Positions 12,626-25,640 of a stretch of DNA of 64,000 nucleotides are shown here, piece after piece (within the stretch, counting starts at the first letter, position 1; each line of letters begins with the position of its first letter). The notes beneath the pieces were generated by a model, which was not told the origin of the DNA, did no database searches, and saw only the letters and a list, made by a program, of their open reading frames with translations. The translations under genes and the position numbers were made by a program. Source of the DNA: Lineus longissimus (taxonomy: Eukaryota > Nemertea > Pilidiophora > Heteronemertea > Lineidae); assembly GCF_910592395.1 (NCBI RefSeq), contig NC_088310.1:7325501-7389500 (forward strand). Reading direction: 5' to 3'.

Positions 12626-15600
12626 AGTGAGGCCACTAAAACCTTCTCTTCTGAGGGATTCAAACCGTCCTCGGGAAAATCTGACTGCAGGGTGGGTAGG
12701 AGAAGGAGGTTTACAGTTTAAGAGTAAATCAGGATAGAACTCATCATGAAAATGTAACATAAAATCATATCCCACACAATAAATCAAGATGTCCACAATG
12801 ATGACAATGTTATATGAACATGAAAATTCATGAACTGAAATGATGTTCTTGTCTTACCCAAAATAAATTGCAAAAATAAACCATGCACGCTCACGTTGGC
12901 AAGACTTATTTCAACCCAAGTTTGCCAGGAACAGCAATGCTTTCAATATCATTACTGTATGTTATGCACATGTGATCCTGACCAGCAAGGTGAAATGTCT
13001 AATTGTGCAACAGAATACATGTACAAAGATGTTAGGTTCAAAAATCTTGAACCCTTTTATGCAACACAGGCACTATGATGTACGGAAATATCAAACCTAG
13101 TAATAAAGATTTAAAGCCACTATGCATAGTTGCTGTAAAAAATCTATGAAAAATCTTTTTTTACAAAATTGTAAGCTTCTAAGGGAAATTGCAAGGTAAT
13201 AAGTAAGTATCAAAATGAGGACAAGTTGAGATGTATCAGGGGTTAACCCTGCAGTGACAAAGTGAAGCTATCCAAAACTGGCCAAAATTACCACCATTCC
13301 AAAATGTTCAGTCAGGGATGGTCAGTGACACGCTGAAGCGATTCAGGGATGTCAATTGTGATTTGGACTGTAATCGGCACATGATGGGTAAATGTCCACA
13401 CTCCTTAAACTAAACAAAACTCTCACATGGTCGTTATAGGGTTAATCAAACATTTCTTTAGAGGAAAAATCATGCAGAAGGTGGGAAACATTAATTATAC
13501 TTTACAGCAGGTTAAACCTAGACGTGATACAGTGCGTCTCACCAAGTATCACAGCACCCTCTTTTGTTATCATACCGTACTACACATTTTACATGTCATG
13601 TTCATTATATAAAGCTGGTGATGGGTTAAATAGAGTTACAATTCGACAGTATTAAGGCAGTTTTATGATGAAAAGGCACACAGATACTTGTTTATCTATT
13701 TCACGGGTCTTATTAGGGCTGCATGTTTTTCTTCTACGTGTCGAAAAGAAGCCAGGATTTTAACATACATTTTTGCTTCAACATTTTTTAGCTTGCTTAT
13801 TGGTGTACAGAATACTGATAAAAAATACTCAAAATATTTCAAGAGTAAATAATTAAGCAACCTTAAATATCTTTGAAATTATCATTGTTAAATCAGCCAT
13901 ATCAGATCAAATCTGGTTGAGAAAATCCCAACTGCCCTGGCCTTGGTTGGTCATTCTCCTTAAATTATTTCCTGACCCAAGAATAATTTTTTTAAAGCAG
14001 TAGTTTTTGTAAAACACACATGACTTAGACATTTTCATGAGGTATTTTCTGTGGGAAGGATATACTGCCCAAAAAAATTAAAATACTTGTCAAAACAAAC
14101 CTGAGATCATTAAGAAAAAGAAAAAAATCTAAGCAGTAGAAAATGTGTACACCGAACCAATTGCTAAACTTATTATACTATCAGTGCATTGTCATTTTAT
14201 ACTTTATTTCAAACAGAAATGACTTTATGGCAAAATAAGCAACTACAAAATTTAAACCTGAGAAATTATTCGGAAGAAGCACATGAATCCGCCATCACTC
14301 AGCAAATCATAAGAGAAATCATTTTCTAATTCTTTACAGCTGTCATTATCAAATAGATTAACCGAACATGGCCATATATATACATTGACAAACTGTGACC
14401 ATACTTAAAACAAGATATATTTTCCATACGGAGAAAAAAATATCAATTTCTTAAAAATTACAAATAAAATTTGGACACAAAATGACAATGCACTGGTGAC
14501 AAAACATGCAGACCTAATACGTCTTTGTTAAAGATCAATGCTGCGGCATTTTTTGAAAATTCTATTAATGGTAAATCATATTGGAATCTAATATTATTCA
14601 GAATCCAAGCAAAATAACATAGCGCACAATATTTTCACTGTTTTGCACACAAGTATCCAAAGGAACTTGACAGACCCAAGAATCTTATGATCATTCTTTA
14701 CAGTACTCTTCAGAAGTAATGTGCCTTGATTAACATGTGCATGATACATGCAGCTACCTTACGCTACATTGCATCTGAAGCATCCGGATGCACTACCGAA
14801 CACAAATTTCATGCCCTAAAGTATGTTAATTCTGAACAGCGCTGTATCTCACATGTTTCTGTGAACATATATAGTTTGATCTGTGATTACGAATAACAAT
14901 CACATCCGAGCAGAATTTCGCAACCATTTTAGGTATGACCCAATTCAGATCTTCATAAACAAAACCCTGGTCAAAGTGAGTGGGATTTCGAAAATAAAAT
15001 CTTCAGAAAACAGGTTTGAGACTTGTCTGGGAGCTTTGTTTAAATTTCCACTTTCAACTCATGTTAACTTTACCTTAGAATCCAATACAATAGTGGACAA
15101 AATGTACAGCAAATCTCCACTAACAATTGTCTGGTTATAGAGACTGTCATCGACTGATCCAGGGTTAGATCTAAAAGGTGAAAGGTATTTTATACCCTCA
15201 AGTGAGCTTTTAACCGAGGCAATGACTATTTTAGTTTCTTTATCATGTTTATCATCCATAATCGCTTACTATTCACGCTGTCATTTTGTACCAATAGTAC
15301 AATACACACTATTGAAAACAATTCAAAATCGATGAAAAAATACCTGACATTTTTGATTTTACAGGATAAACAAGAACCTTTGACAAAGAAAGTAAACCAC
15401 CTGATGATATATTTTCAGTTGTGACATTGTTTACCTAATTTAACTTTATTTATCTAATGTCTATTTTGACAAGTGTTTGATTGAACGAAAACATCCTAAA
15501 GGCTTCTTTTTTAAACTGATTTCTACAAAGCTTTTTACTGACTCAGAAAGGAAGTGGTACCCTAGCATAACAATCGGCAATAGAATTTTCTATTTTTTTC

Positions 15601-18600
15601 TTTTTTTTCTTGAAAATCTGGGTTTTTAAAGAGTCTGACACTACTGGCACTTTTCTAAGCACAGCTTTTCATATTCGAAGATATATTTCACAACCTGGTA
15701 AAAGGAATGATGAAAGGCAGCGCAATATTGATGCAGACTCCTGGTTTCCTAATGTACATTGTATAATTTACAAAATACAAAGTTTTTAAAACCCCTGCAA
15801 ATTGTCTTGTTGCTACACAAAATAAATGCAACAAAAAATAAATGCAAAAAATGAGCCTTCTTTCAAAATTGTCATCTGAAATACATGTGTATACTGGATA
15901 TGATACAACCATTTAATAAATTGGTCAATTAAAGCCTTTATAAAAATATCATGTTTTGACATGAGATGTTTCATGACGATTTTGATATATTCAAACATGA
16001 TTTTTCTCCCAAATACCACAAAATGCAACAAATTTGCTACTGCATTTGTAAAATGTATCTAAAAAATTCCTAGAGTCAAGAATATAGTTTGATCTACTCA
16101 GGAAATGAAGATGGATGCTTGCAAAATCAGACTTATGAGAACAAAACCAGATTATCCTGACCATGACTGAAGCAGGTAATAAAAAAATCTACATGGTCTA
16201 GGTAGCTCAAAATACATTAAAGCTATAAACAGAAATAGCTGTATGCATAAAAAAATTCAGTCCAAAATATCTGCAACAACTTTTGTCAACGATGCAGATG
16301 CAAAAGTCTCTGTAATTACTTCAAAAATTCCCATCAAGCCGTCCAGATTCCATCTGGTCATCATTCCACCAGCCACCTAGCATCCTGTCAGACTTGACAA
16401 GGTTTCAATCTCACAGACAATCAAGTCCAACATATTCCTGACATGTACCGATCTGAATTCAACCCAAGATATGCCAAAGAATCCCATACATTTAAACAGA
16501 TCAGTGTATAATCTACAGCATAATCTGAGGTGACATGAAACGAAGAAATTGACAGCTATCAGCCACAGGCAGATTCCAATGGACACTGTTAGAAAAGATA
16601 TTGACAAGCCAGCTAAATGTACATTACAGCATCGGAAATCTTGATGCATTTTTGACAGGAGAAGATAAAATAACAGATACGGAGTGTCACATCTCTCTGG
16701 AAAGCTGTAGTGCTTTGTGTGAATTGCACAGATTGCAGAGAGGAGTCGAGATATTGTAGACCAAGTTGGGATATTTCAATCACAATGTGAACAGATTTTT
16801 CATTTCTCTTTTTACTCCTTGTGGGGCACCAGTGAAACAAGAAACAAAATTGAAATTGAAACGAAGCAGAAATGGGTGTAAATGTTCAACACTAGCATCT
16901 GTCTCTAGACATTGATTCAATTTCATTCTTGTTTCACTGATTGCCTTCAGATGGTAAATCAGTAGAGAAGACTTTCTCCATTACTGACGAACTGGTCAAT
17001 CAATTCAGACAAATTTCTGTCTTCATGAAGACACATTCAAATGCAATGAAAACAACTCCGAGACAGAAGTTTGCAGTAACTTACAACGTCTCAGCATGAA
17101 CATCAACATTTGTGTGACAACTTGGCAATCTGTGATATCATTCCCACCTGATTAGATATTCCCAATGAAAGCCTCTTCTTCCCTTGAATCAACACTTCCC
17201 TGACAGATGACAGCTTAAAGATCTTGCAGATGACATCTTCTCCTCTTCATCTTGTCTTCTGTTTCAGTTCATCAATGAGAAGATCACCAAAGTATACGAG
17301 GAGCAGATTTAGCAACAGTTTGAAAGATGTATGCAATTCTACTCAGGAAAGGACAAGGTGAAATGAAACCACACCCTGGAACCTATAATTCCACGTCAGC
17401 ATTCTTATGCAATGTTTCCACCCTTACCAGAACAAATATACCAATACAATTACTAATGACAACACCTAGTTATATTGGTTCAAGTAAGCATGAATATCAT
17501 TGATGAAATTGAACAGAAATTTCTATACCTTACAGCAAAGTTTAAAATATTGGTGCAAGCATTAGAAAAGTTTTCTAATTCAACGATGAGATGTCAACGA
17601 AACAAAGAAAAGAAGGGAATTCAAACAACGAAATTTAACATCCTGTACAAAAGTTTATTTACAGTTAAGAATACACTGCTCACTTGAATCTTCGAATAAT
17701 TACAGTCATAGTGTGCTATAGGCCCTTTCAGTTTACAAATACCAGTTATTTGTCCAAAAAAATAGAACTTTTTCACAGCCAAATTATGGTTAAATGAACT
17801 AAAGAAGGTTTTTGAGGGCTGTTTTTTTCAGGGCAATGGTTACTATTGGGTGTCAAAAACCCAGCTAGATGGCAATGGCTTACTTCTAGTATGCAATGGC
17901 TGCTTTTAGCAACCTTCACACATTTTAAACAAAAGTTATTAGAGCTAGCAAATGTGCCATGATATTTTTAACACCCAGTCATTTTCTAACAAGGTTGTTT
18001 AAGGCAGGGCAACCAAAGCCCATTTAATCACATTAGAATTGGCTACCACAGATATCTAAATTTCAAATTTCCCTGCAGAAAAAAATGGAAGTTATGTGTA
18101 CTTTTCAGAAATACTGCAGTTTTTGAGAAAATTGTACGCATCAAACAGTGTTGAAGAACTTGGTATAGTCACAGAGATGCCTCACAGTGACAAGGAAACA
18201 CTCATCAATGCCAATGTCTTTTAAGGATACTCTCAAAACTGCTAAAAAGGATAATGAACCAAATCAACTTCACAAAGCAAGAAAAATCTCCAATAGGTTA
18301 TAGTAGACTTTGGCAATTTCCTTCTGAAAAGGTTTGAGTTTAGTTCTACAGTTTTATGCTGCAAGTGTATGGGTCCCTGCCCTACACAGGAACTTTTTTT
18401 TTTGATTCAAATGAATGACAGACCTATGGTTTGGGGTTTGTGTAGGTAGGAAATCAATAGTTGTTTTAGCTTTGTCAGAACAAAAAATTTGAAAAGAATG
18501 AACAGAAAAGCTCCATGATAGAAAAACATATCGGTCGAATTTGAAACAAGTTGAAATCATCATAAACAGAAAGTGAACACAAGAGTGATCCAACTCAAGA

Positions 18601-19554
18601 ATGCCAGAGGGTGCAGTTGATATACAGTTATCTACTGCAATTGGATCCTGGCATAATTCAGAAGGAACTAAGTCAAAAACACTCAAATTGATAGATAATC
18701 TGGGACTTGCATCTTTCGTATTTTTATCAATTCAGGGTTAGAGAGAAACGGCTAGACAAAGTGAAGTATTCAACTTTTGATAATGCTTTGCACCATAGGA
18801 ACAGATAAGACAATAGTGGTACTATTACATCATGAGGAATTATAACATAACCCGACTCAAAGCCATTAGCCGAATGTTCCCCTCAAATAAAAGGAATAAC
18901 CAGGGTAAAATTCATCCCGTATTAATTTTGGCCAAACCAATTTACCACTTTCTCCAGAAAAATCCATGAGTCCATACACAGAGCTAAACATTTTACTCTC
19001 ACCTACGTAAGCACCCTAGCAGAAAGGAGAAAAAATAAGAACTTTTCCCTAGAAAATGCCAGTGGTTCAGAGCTAGGACTCTGACCATCTTATAGGTACA
19101 ATGACCACAATGGTGAAAAGAGTACGACCCTTCACGACTGCTCAAGATAAACCTCTGGCAATTCCTATTAACTTTCCTCAAAATCAACAATTGCCAAAAT
19201 GAGAAAATCAAATCAACTGATTATTTACATGAGGATAGCACTGAATGAAATTACACCATTTACTGTACACGTTTTCACCGGTGGCATCCATCATAGTCGC
19301 CCAAACTAGAATTTGCAAATAAATTGGTTTGGCCATTGCAAATCACAAATTCGACCAAGACTCTGAACTTGATTCAGAACCACATTTGCCAAATACGAAA
19401 TGTGAAATTTATCACCACAAATGGTACCCAACGATAGTCCAAAGAGCAGATAAATTAGTACCTTGTTGTCAAATCACCCTTTCCAAAGCAACATTACTAA
19501 TTCGGCCTCAAAAGAAACAGTTACTTTAAGTGAGTTTGTAGCACACAGGAATTA
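12626..19554. other. No feature recognised
   Basis: Long AT-rich stretch with short A and T tracts and many stops in all frames. Confidence 0.5.
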
Positions 19555-19930
19555 CAAGACATGTCACATCAAATTAGCAACTGACATATCACCAATTGGG
19601 AAACTAACATGTCTAATTGGGCTGCTGACATATCATCAACTGGGCAACGAAAATGTCAGCCATTTCGGCAACCAATATGTCACCAATTGGGCAAATGCCA
19701 TAAGTCACCAATTCCGCAACAAATATGTCACTAACTGGGCAACCAACATGTCATGACATCAAATTGGCAACTGACATTTCATATCAAATTGGCAACTGGC
19801 AAGTCACTAATTGGGCAACCGATATATCACACCATTAGCAACTTTCAAGTCACCAATTTCAGAACTGACATATCACCAATTGGGGAAATGACATGTTACA
19901 CCAAATCGGCAACAGACATATCAACAAACA
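19555..19930 (+). repeat. Degenerate minisatellite, CACCAATTGGGCAAC words
   Basis: About fifteen imperfect copies of a 20-30 bp unit such as AACTGACATATCACCAATTG. The resulting open frames are repetitive and not treated as coding. Confidence 0.75.
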
Positions 19931-20149
19931 AATTCAGGAATCTAACACAATGTTTGACAGCTTCTGAAGACCAAATAACTGGAGGGATACCTACAGGCTC
20001 TAACTGTCAATACATGCACCAAGTATGCAAACATATGTTATGATTTATTATATCAAGCATCCTCAAATCTGACAAATCTGACTCGGCAAATAGTATTCAA
20101 ATTTAGCATTTTTGATTTAATTCATCATTTTGAAAACCATTCGAATTTA

Positions 20150-20470
20150 CGTCCCTCGGTAAATTTATCTCATTATCAGGACACGAGAGACACCGAGCCA
20201 AATGGCTCCTCACATAAACTTTAACACGAGGAGACACAAAAGCCTCGCGAAAATTAGCACAATTACACTAAGTGAAACTTGATAACCCAAAATATTGTTA
20301 AATGACATCTTAACACTCAGGAACAATATCCCACAGGAAAAGATAGTTAAATTTCTGTGAGATAATTGTCCAAACGTTTCTAGAACTACATGACATGATG
20401 CAGGACTCGAACCTACAGTTGTACCAATACACCTAATTTCTAACAGTCACTAAGCCACGCATGCGCACAT
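20150..20470 (-). mobile_element. tRNA-derived SINE
   Basis: On the minus strand a pol III A box (TGGCTTAGTGA, 20457-20447) lies 33 bp before a perfect B box (GGTTCGAGTCC, 20413-20403). The five-base T-arm stem is intact, but the acceptor ends do not pair well, so this is not a working tRNA gene. The following body contains GAGGGACGTAAATTCG, which resembles the conserved central domain seen in many molluscan SINEs. The 3' limit is uncertain. Confidence 0.6.
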
Positions 20471-20704
20471 ATCCCAATCACTCTGCCCATGATAGCAAAC
20501 TGGGCAAAAAGAATATCAACATCCCTTAAACTCTCCGCCCCCAGTTTCCTGAATGGACTCCTCTTATGCATTAACAAAAAGAGCCTACACAGAGAAACAG
20601 GGATGGAAAGGTACAACATCTCAACCTTGTGGGAATCTGTAAAGGATATACTCCAATTTCACCAATCTAAGACCACTTCATGAACGACTACAAAATCAAT
20701 ACAA

Positions 20705-20890
20705 ATGCCAAAGACATGATCTCATGACCATCGGACATCTTGGTGCCACCCATTCGGTATCTGTCCCAATAGAAGACTGTTGAACATGGCATAGCAGAAA
20801 CATGTGCATCTCATAGGGCTTAGCATGAGTATCCAGAAATAGTCTTAGATCAGTGAAACTACAGTATGTTGATCTTTCTGCCCCAAGTTC
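20705..20890 (+). repeat. Dispersed repeat, copy 2
   Basis: Diverged partner of 12430-12625, with CATGATCTCATGACCATC, CTTGGTGCCACC and ATCAGTGAAACTACAGTAT in the same order. Confidence 0.45.
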
Positions 20891-21473
20891 TAAATCGGAC
20901 AAACAAAACATCAAATCTTCTCGATTCTTAAACTCAGAATGTCGCATTCCCGCTACTAGAAGCTGACCTTGAAAACATGCTACGCATAAACTACAAACAT
21001 CGTCACAAATATCAACACACCAAGAGACAGTGAATGTAAAAACAATTTCAACAAGTCAGGCATAAAAAATTTGTGCGATGATTCCAGTTTTGTATCAAAT
21101 AACACCGATCCGACAAAGCTTGAGCTCTTGAACGGGCAGGTCCATGTTGTAGAAGTCCATTGTCTACTTAAAATGTCGGAATTACAAATCAACGTACACC
21201 TACGTATATAATGTGTATATCATTTAAAAAAAGAACGTCTAATTACGTTCAAATTTGTGCGTGATCAGTATGAAGTGTCGTTGATTCACAATGAGGCGCC
21301 TAGCAAAGCTATAATGGGCAGCAAGTCTACAATTGTACATAAAATCAACAAAGATGGCGTCGTCAATTTCATTTGCGTAGATTCGCTGTCGATATCGGTG
21401 TTGATTATGAGCTAGGTTCCCCATTGCCAAGATTTTGGCTGGAATATGCAGTCGATGTACGACTTGATGAATT

Positions 21474-21698
21474 TCACTCATAGAAGTCGTCTCGTCTTGA
21501 AAGTGACATCCTTGACGCGCTCGTCACGTCCGAATGTGCCCGTGGGCGCCCACCAGAGTGTGTTCTCGGCCGCCTCCGCATATTTGGTCTAATGAACTCA
21601 CATAGGTTATCCAGCCAAGTCCCCCTGGCCCCTGGGAAAGAGGCGGAATGATTGTCAGTAAGTTCATCACTATTCAGTCGCTCGTCTATACTGTCAAG
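21474..21698 (-). CDS. BAD: BAD-like gene, exon 3 (C-terminal exon and stop)
   Basis: This candidate last coding exon encodes 74 residues then TGA at 21476-21474. It starts after a good acceptor (TCTTTTTCGTTGCAG before 21698). Read in phase 0, as the exon 2 donor requires, it is open to the stop. The product has an acidic linker (LDSIDERLNSDELTD) and then GTWLDNLCEFIRPNMRRR. That segment resembles the C-terminal Trp-rich amphipathic helix of vertebrate BAD: the Trp, the aromatic or hydrophobic positions, and Asn-hydrophobic-x-Arg can be matched. An Arg/Ser-rich tail follows with two further RxRxxS motifs (RPRTHS and RPRAHS, S136 and S144). Base composition is more GC-rich than the flanks. The doubts are the 34-kb distance from exon 2 and the shortness of the similarity. 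A competing terminal exon at 53523-53639 was considered and set aside. Confidence 0.72.
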   Translation of the reverse strand, partial: LDSIDERLNSDELTDNHSASFPGARGTWLDNLCEFIRPNMRRRPRTHSGGRPRAHSDVTSASRMSLSRRDDFYE

Positions 21699-23334
21699 CT
21701 GCAACGAAAAAGACGATCGAGCATTAGAATGAGACTCGACCGCAAATTTGAAAATGTGGTTATCTTGCACTACTGCTCATCTGAAAAAAAAGTAAAGACA
21801 AACCAATGCTGCCTGATAATGACGACAATGCCGCAGCTGAAAATAATTCAAACATTCCTCCCTGCCACTACCTCATAAGCATGCATGATTCAATATCTGT
21901 CCTGTTTTTTCAGAACCAATGACAACAAATTAAATCTCAGAAATTAATTCCACAATCTTTTGTCATGACAAATAGACAATAAACAGTAAACAACCCAAAA
22001 TGCAAATTGAAAAGACTGTGGGCCACTATTTGCCTGTGGGTAGCAAATTATTGACGGTGCGTCTCCATGCAGCAATTTGCAGTGTCGTTCAACCACGCGC
22101 AATGTTTATCTTGTCTGTTTATCATTTTTTGTTGGCGGGCATTTCATGCAAGTAGGCTAATCTGATGAGATTGAGAAGCGTGGACCCTGGAACGTTCAAA
22201 CCCAATCAAGACTTAGGATGACGATGATGCTGCTGAAGTTGTAGGAACCACACAAGTCTTCAGGGCTCTAGCCACAAGGGTATGACACCCATTTTAAGGC
22301 CAATTGGGCAAAAGAGGAAACCACCAGGGCCAATGGCTTTTGGTCATGGCTAAATGTCCAGCCCTGATGATTTCTGTATTCCTCCTTCAGAGTTGAGACC
22401 TTGACTGTAAAGGAAGTCAACGACCTCAATACATGTTGACAATCATCTCGCACGAGAAAACCTTGCTTCTTTTTGCAGACATGTCCGATCATGTCTATTT
22501 TCCATTGAAAATCAATAGTAACGGAGCTATCTCCTCGCATTTCATGCAGGTTTTTGTTGTGCAAGAACGCTTATGCCGCAATAGATAACCTGCGAGGATG
22601 TTTAGGCTGACATTATTGATCAGGGGAAGAACGTGTTTTGCTCATGGCAGATTTGCAAGATTTGAAAATGGGACCGAGATTGGCAGCAGGAGGAAAGAAC
22701 AGTTATATTCTTCAAAAAAATGATAAACGATAACTTGCAAAGAAATGTCATCAGTGATATTATTTAAAGGTTTGAAAATCTATGAAATACACAACCTTAC
22801 TGTTGTAACTTTTCAAATCGCAGTCAATTATTCTATTTTCTTACAGAGCGCTTATACTCCAGGCCAATTGGCAAGACGCCATTTTCAGAAATACTACAAT
22901 CGTCAACACATCTCAGTAGTATTGACGTATTTTACTAAATATACACGATACGCAAAAATGCTGACGAAGTATCGATAAACGAGTGAACATCTTATTACAA
23001 GAGCAAATAAAGGTGATCAGAGCAAGTGAGATAAAAAGCTTTACAAAGTCATTCAAATTGAGAATTTTTGGAATAACAAACACAAAAACGCATTGCCCAC
23101 GCTGCCCTCTGGTTTTGGTCTACATTTTAGCTCCACCCTCCTGGTGTTTGGTGAGACAACCTATCCCTCCAGTTCAGCAATAGTTCCTTAACCTAAACCC
23201 TTTTTGACATGATGGATATCAACCCAACCATCTTATGACACATTGTTCAAAGTTTCACTGGGATATTTATGCCATGCTAATTCCCAGTTTTATTTACAAC
23301 TTGTGTATCATTCATCCCGCTACCCTTGATTTGG

Positions 23335-23382
23335 GTGGACCCCAGATGCTAAATTAATTGATTCGCATCCCCGGGGGTCCAC
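23335..23382. repeat. Hairpin-forming inverted repeat
   Basis: GTGGACCCC at the left pairs with GGGGTCCAC at the right, and inside them GATGC pairs with GCATC around an AT-rich loop. The role is unknown. Confidence 0.6.
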
Positions 23383-24003
23383 AACTCCACAGTCATCACA
23401 TGAGGTCCGCCAATCCAATAGATGAGCCGTCGCTCCATGCCCCGATCGGATCCTGTGACCTTTATGATTAATCATGACGAAGACATCGCGGATTGCACCA
23501 CCATTCGCACGATTGGGTGGAGCCTGAGTGGATATGCGCTCTTACAATCACCGTACTTCCCAACATGGCAGCTTTTCCAGCAATTTAACATCCTCATTGA
23601 GAAAACTAATTTTGCCCTCTTGAATGATTTGAATGAGCAGCTGAGCATATAATAGGAGAGTGAATCTCTCAGCTTGAGAGCACCAATGCCCTTTCAAGAT
23701 TATCTCCCGCAAATACAGGAAACTCCCTATTTTGAAACTATATTCAAGTCACAGCATAACGGCCTTGATAGAGAGGTTCTGATGTATTTCCCATACGATA
23801 GTGAGAAACCACACATGCAAGTTTACCAGTCTATAATTTGCACGACCATAGACAGCAAATGCGACATCATGTGACATCTTCTCGCGTATTTGAGGCCATG
23901 ATTCAGCGGATTACCAGGCCAGAATAGAGTTCAGCCATATTTGCATAAACCATGTAATTAATTCACAATCAGACAATCCGCATTGATCATCTTCCATGGG
24001 AGG

Positions 24004-24222
24004 TCACTTGCGGAAAAAATCGGTAATTGATGCAGCGCATCCAGCCATGTGGTCACTGTTGCTACATAAACATTGCGAGTCCCCGCAGTAGTCTTCTGAT
24101 ACACCTCTAGGTGGCAGGTCAGGTTCAAAATAGTTGCTGTTGTTGTATTTATTGGAAACGAAACCAGGGCTCTCTCCCGGTGGCAAGCGCACAGCAATCT
24201 GTCTATGTGCGTGATTGATTAA
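24004..24222 (-). CDS. Possible exon with Cys-rich segment
   Basis: A 72-codon open frame on the minus strand. It encodes NYFEPDLPPRGVSEDYCG followed by DSQCLCSNSDHMAGCAA, then ends in TGA. The composition is protein-like and Cys is clustered, as in small extracellular modules. The splice signals are weak: an AACAACAG acceptor candidate inside the frame and a GTGACC donor just before the stop. Another frame of similar length overlaps. The function is unknown and it may be chance. Confidence 0.18.
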   Translation of the reverse strand, partial: LINHAHRQIAVRLPPGESPGFVSNKYNNSNYFEPDLPPRGVSEDYCGDSQCLCSNSDHMAGCAASITDFFRK

Positions 24223-24489
24223 ATAGGTTCAGGGAAACTCAAGCTTCGCCGACATGTATGCACTGTCCAATTAACTCAGAATAGCATAGCGATTCGGTGT
24301 TGTGGAGAAAAAAGGACATAATTGGGCAAGCGAAGCATTCTTATGCGTGTGTGATGAAGTAGGGCACTGGCATCTGAACATGTCAAATACAACTAAGCAA
24401 GGAAAATGAAATCGACATTGAGGGTGCAAATGTTTTGATGTTCTGATCGGCCAAGAAACGCTTCAAAAACTAGAAATATTTGTAAGATT

Positions 24490-24905
24490 GACCAGACAAG
24501 AACCAGCCACTGAACATGTAGGTTATTCTCCTTTCCAGACGCAATGTCTCAGCTAACCAAGGACCTGCTGTCCGGCCATTAAACAAACATGATTATTCTC
24601 TTTTCTCAGAGCATTGCCTCCACTCGCTGTTGCTCTGCCCAAAGCTTCAAGCTCCTTGACCGACCAAGAACTCAGTCCAGCTGGCCAAACACGCATGGTT
24701 CTAGGACAGGTCAGTACTTCCAATTGATTGATTCTTTGCCACATGCCATAAGCTTGTTGACCAACAAGAACCAGTTGTCCAGCATACGCATGATCATGTC
24801 AGGTCTGATTCTCTGCCACATGCCAGAAGCTCCTTCCCCAACAAGAACCAGTTGTCCAGCCACTGAACATGCATGGTCACGTCAGGTCAGTGCCATGCAG
24901 AAATC
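24490..24905 (+). repeat. Degenerate tandem repeat, about 90 bp
   Basis: Copies share CCAACAAGAACCAGTTGTCC, CTGCCACATGCCA, and a GCATGGTCACGTCAGGTCAG-like end. The last two copies are the most similar and the earlier ones are diverged. Confidence 0.7.
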
Positions 24906-25409
24906 ATTACAAATCACCCAGCAACCTGATCTGGACTGACCATGTAATTGAAGTCAATTATTAGGCTAACCGCAGGGTGAATTGCATTTCGTCCATCAGA
25001 AAAATATGACAAATGGACTATTTCCTGACAGCGCGCAGGCAGTGGTGAACTGGTGTGGTGAAGCAGCGTACAGGTTTATCGGGAAGTGGTTTGAGAGTGG
25101 TTCTGATTGATAGAGGTTGTAGACAAATAGCCGGATGTACCTAGAGGTAGAGTCCTCGAAAAAATCCTGGTTTCCCTTTTTGAACGTATTTTAACAGATC
25201 CAATTGCCATCACCGAGTGTGATGGGCCGAGTGCGTTGGTAAATCAACGGCAGTTTAGTGAAAATACCAAGTATACAGTCAACACTTGAAACTGATTTGC
25301 CAAAGAAAATACCACATGAGGCTGCCTGCCCTGACCACAATAAACTCCCCTTTTGAACACATGGTTAATGTTATCTCAGAGCTTTATGCTTCTATTCATA
25401 AAATATTAT

Positions 25410-25640
25410 TCTGATGTTGGAATACTGGACAACACAGACCTCAAAACAATTTGCCATGTGTTGAAAATATTGCAGTGGTGAATATCGAGATAAATCAGAG
25501 ACAAAAGTGGTCAGTTCAAAAAACAAAGTTGTTATTGTGATGTTGGAATGCTCGACAACGCGGACCCTGAAACAATTCATCATGCACTGAAAACATTACA
25601 ATGCAATACGAGATAACTCCAAGACAAAGTGGTCATTAAA
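25410..25640 (+). repeat. Two-copy tandem repeat, about 120 bp
   Basis: TGATGTTGGAATACTGGACA with AACAATTTGCCATG, and TGATGTTGGAATGCTCGACA with AACAATTCATCATG. Both continue into a GAGATAA...AGACAAA...GTGGTCA end. Confidence 0.75.

Larger units (their letters stand above)
20044..21473 (-). other. Possible 3' UTR of the BAD-like gene
   Basis: Sequence downstream of the exon 3 stop on the minus strand. An 80-codon frame (21239-21481) overlaps the stop but shows no family resemblance and is treated as untranslated. The first AATAAA I see on the minus strand is at 20049-20044, about 1.4 kb past the stop and beyond a SINE on the same strand. The end of the transcript is therefore a guess. Confidence 0.25.

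Noticed and set aside
20395-20475. tRNA gene on the minus strand
   Set aside because: A and B boxes are present but the acceptor stem does not pair. Better explained as a SINE head.
21239-21481. 80-codon minus frame overlapping the exon 3 stop
   Set aside because: No family features. It overlaps the stop by a few bases and is best read as 3' UTR.
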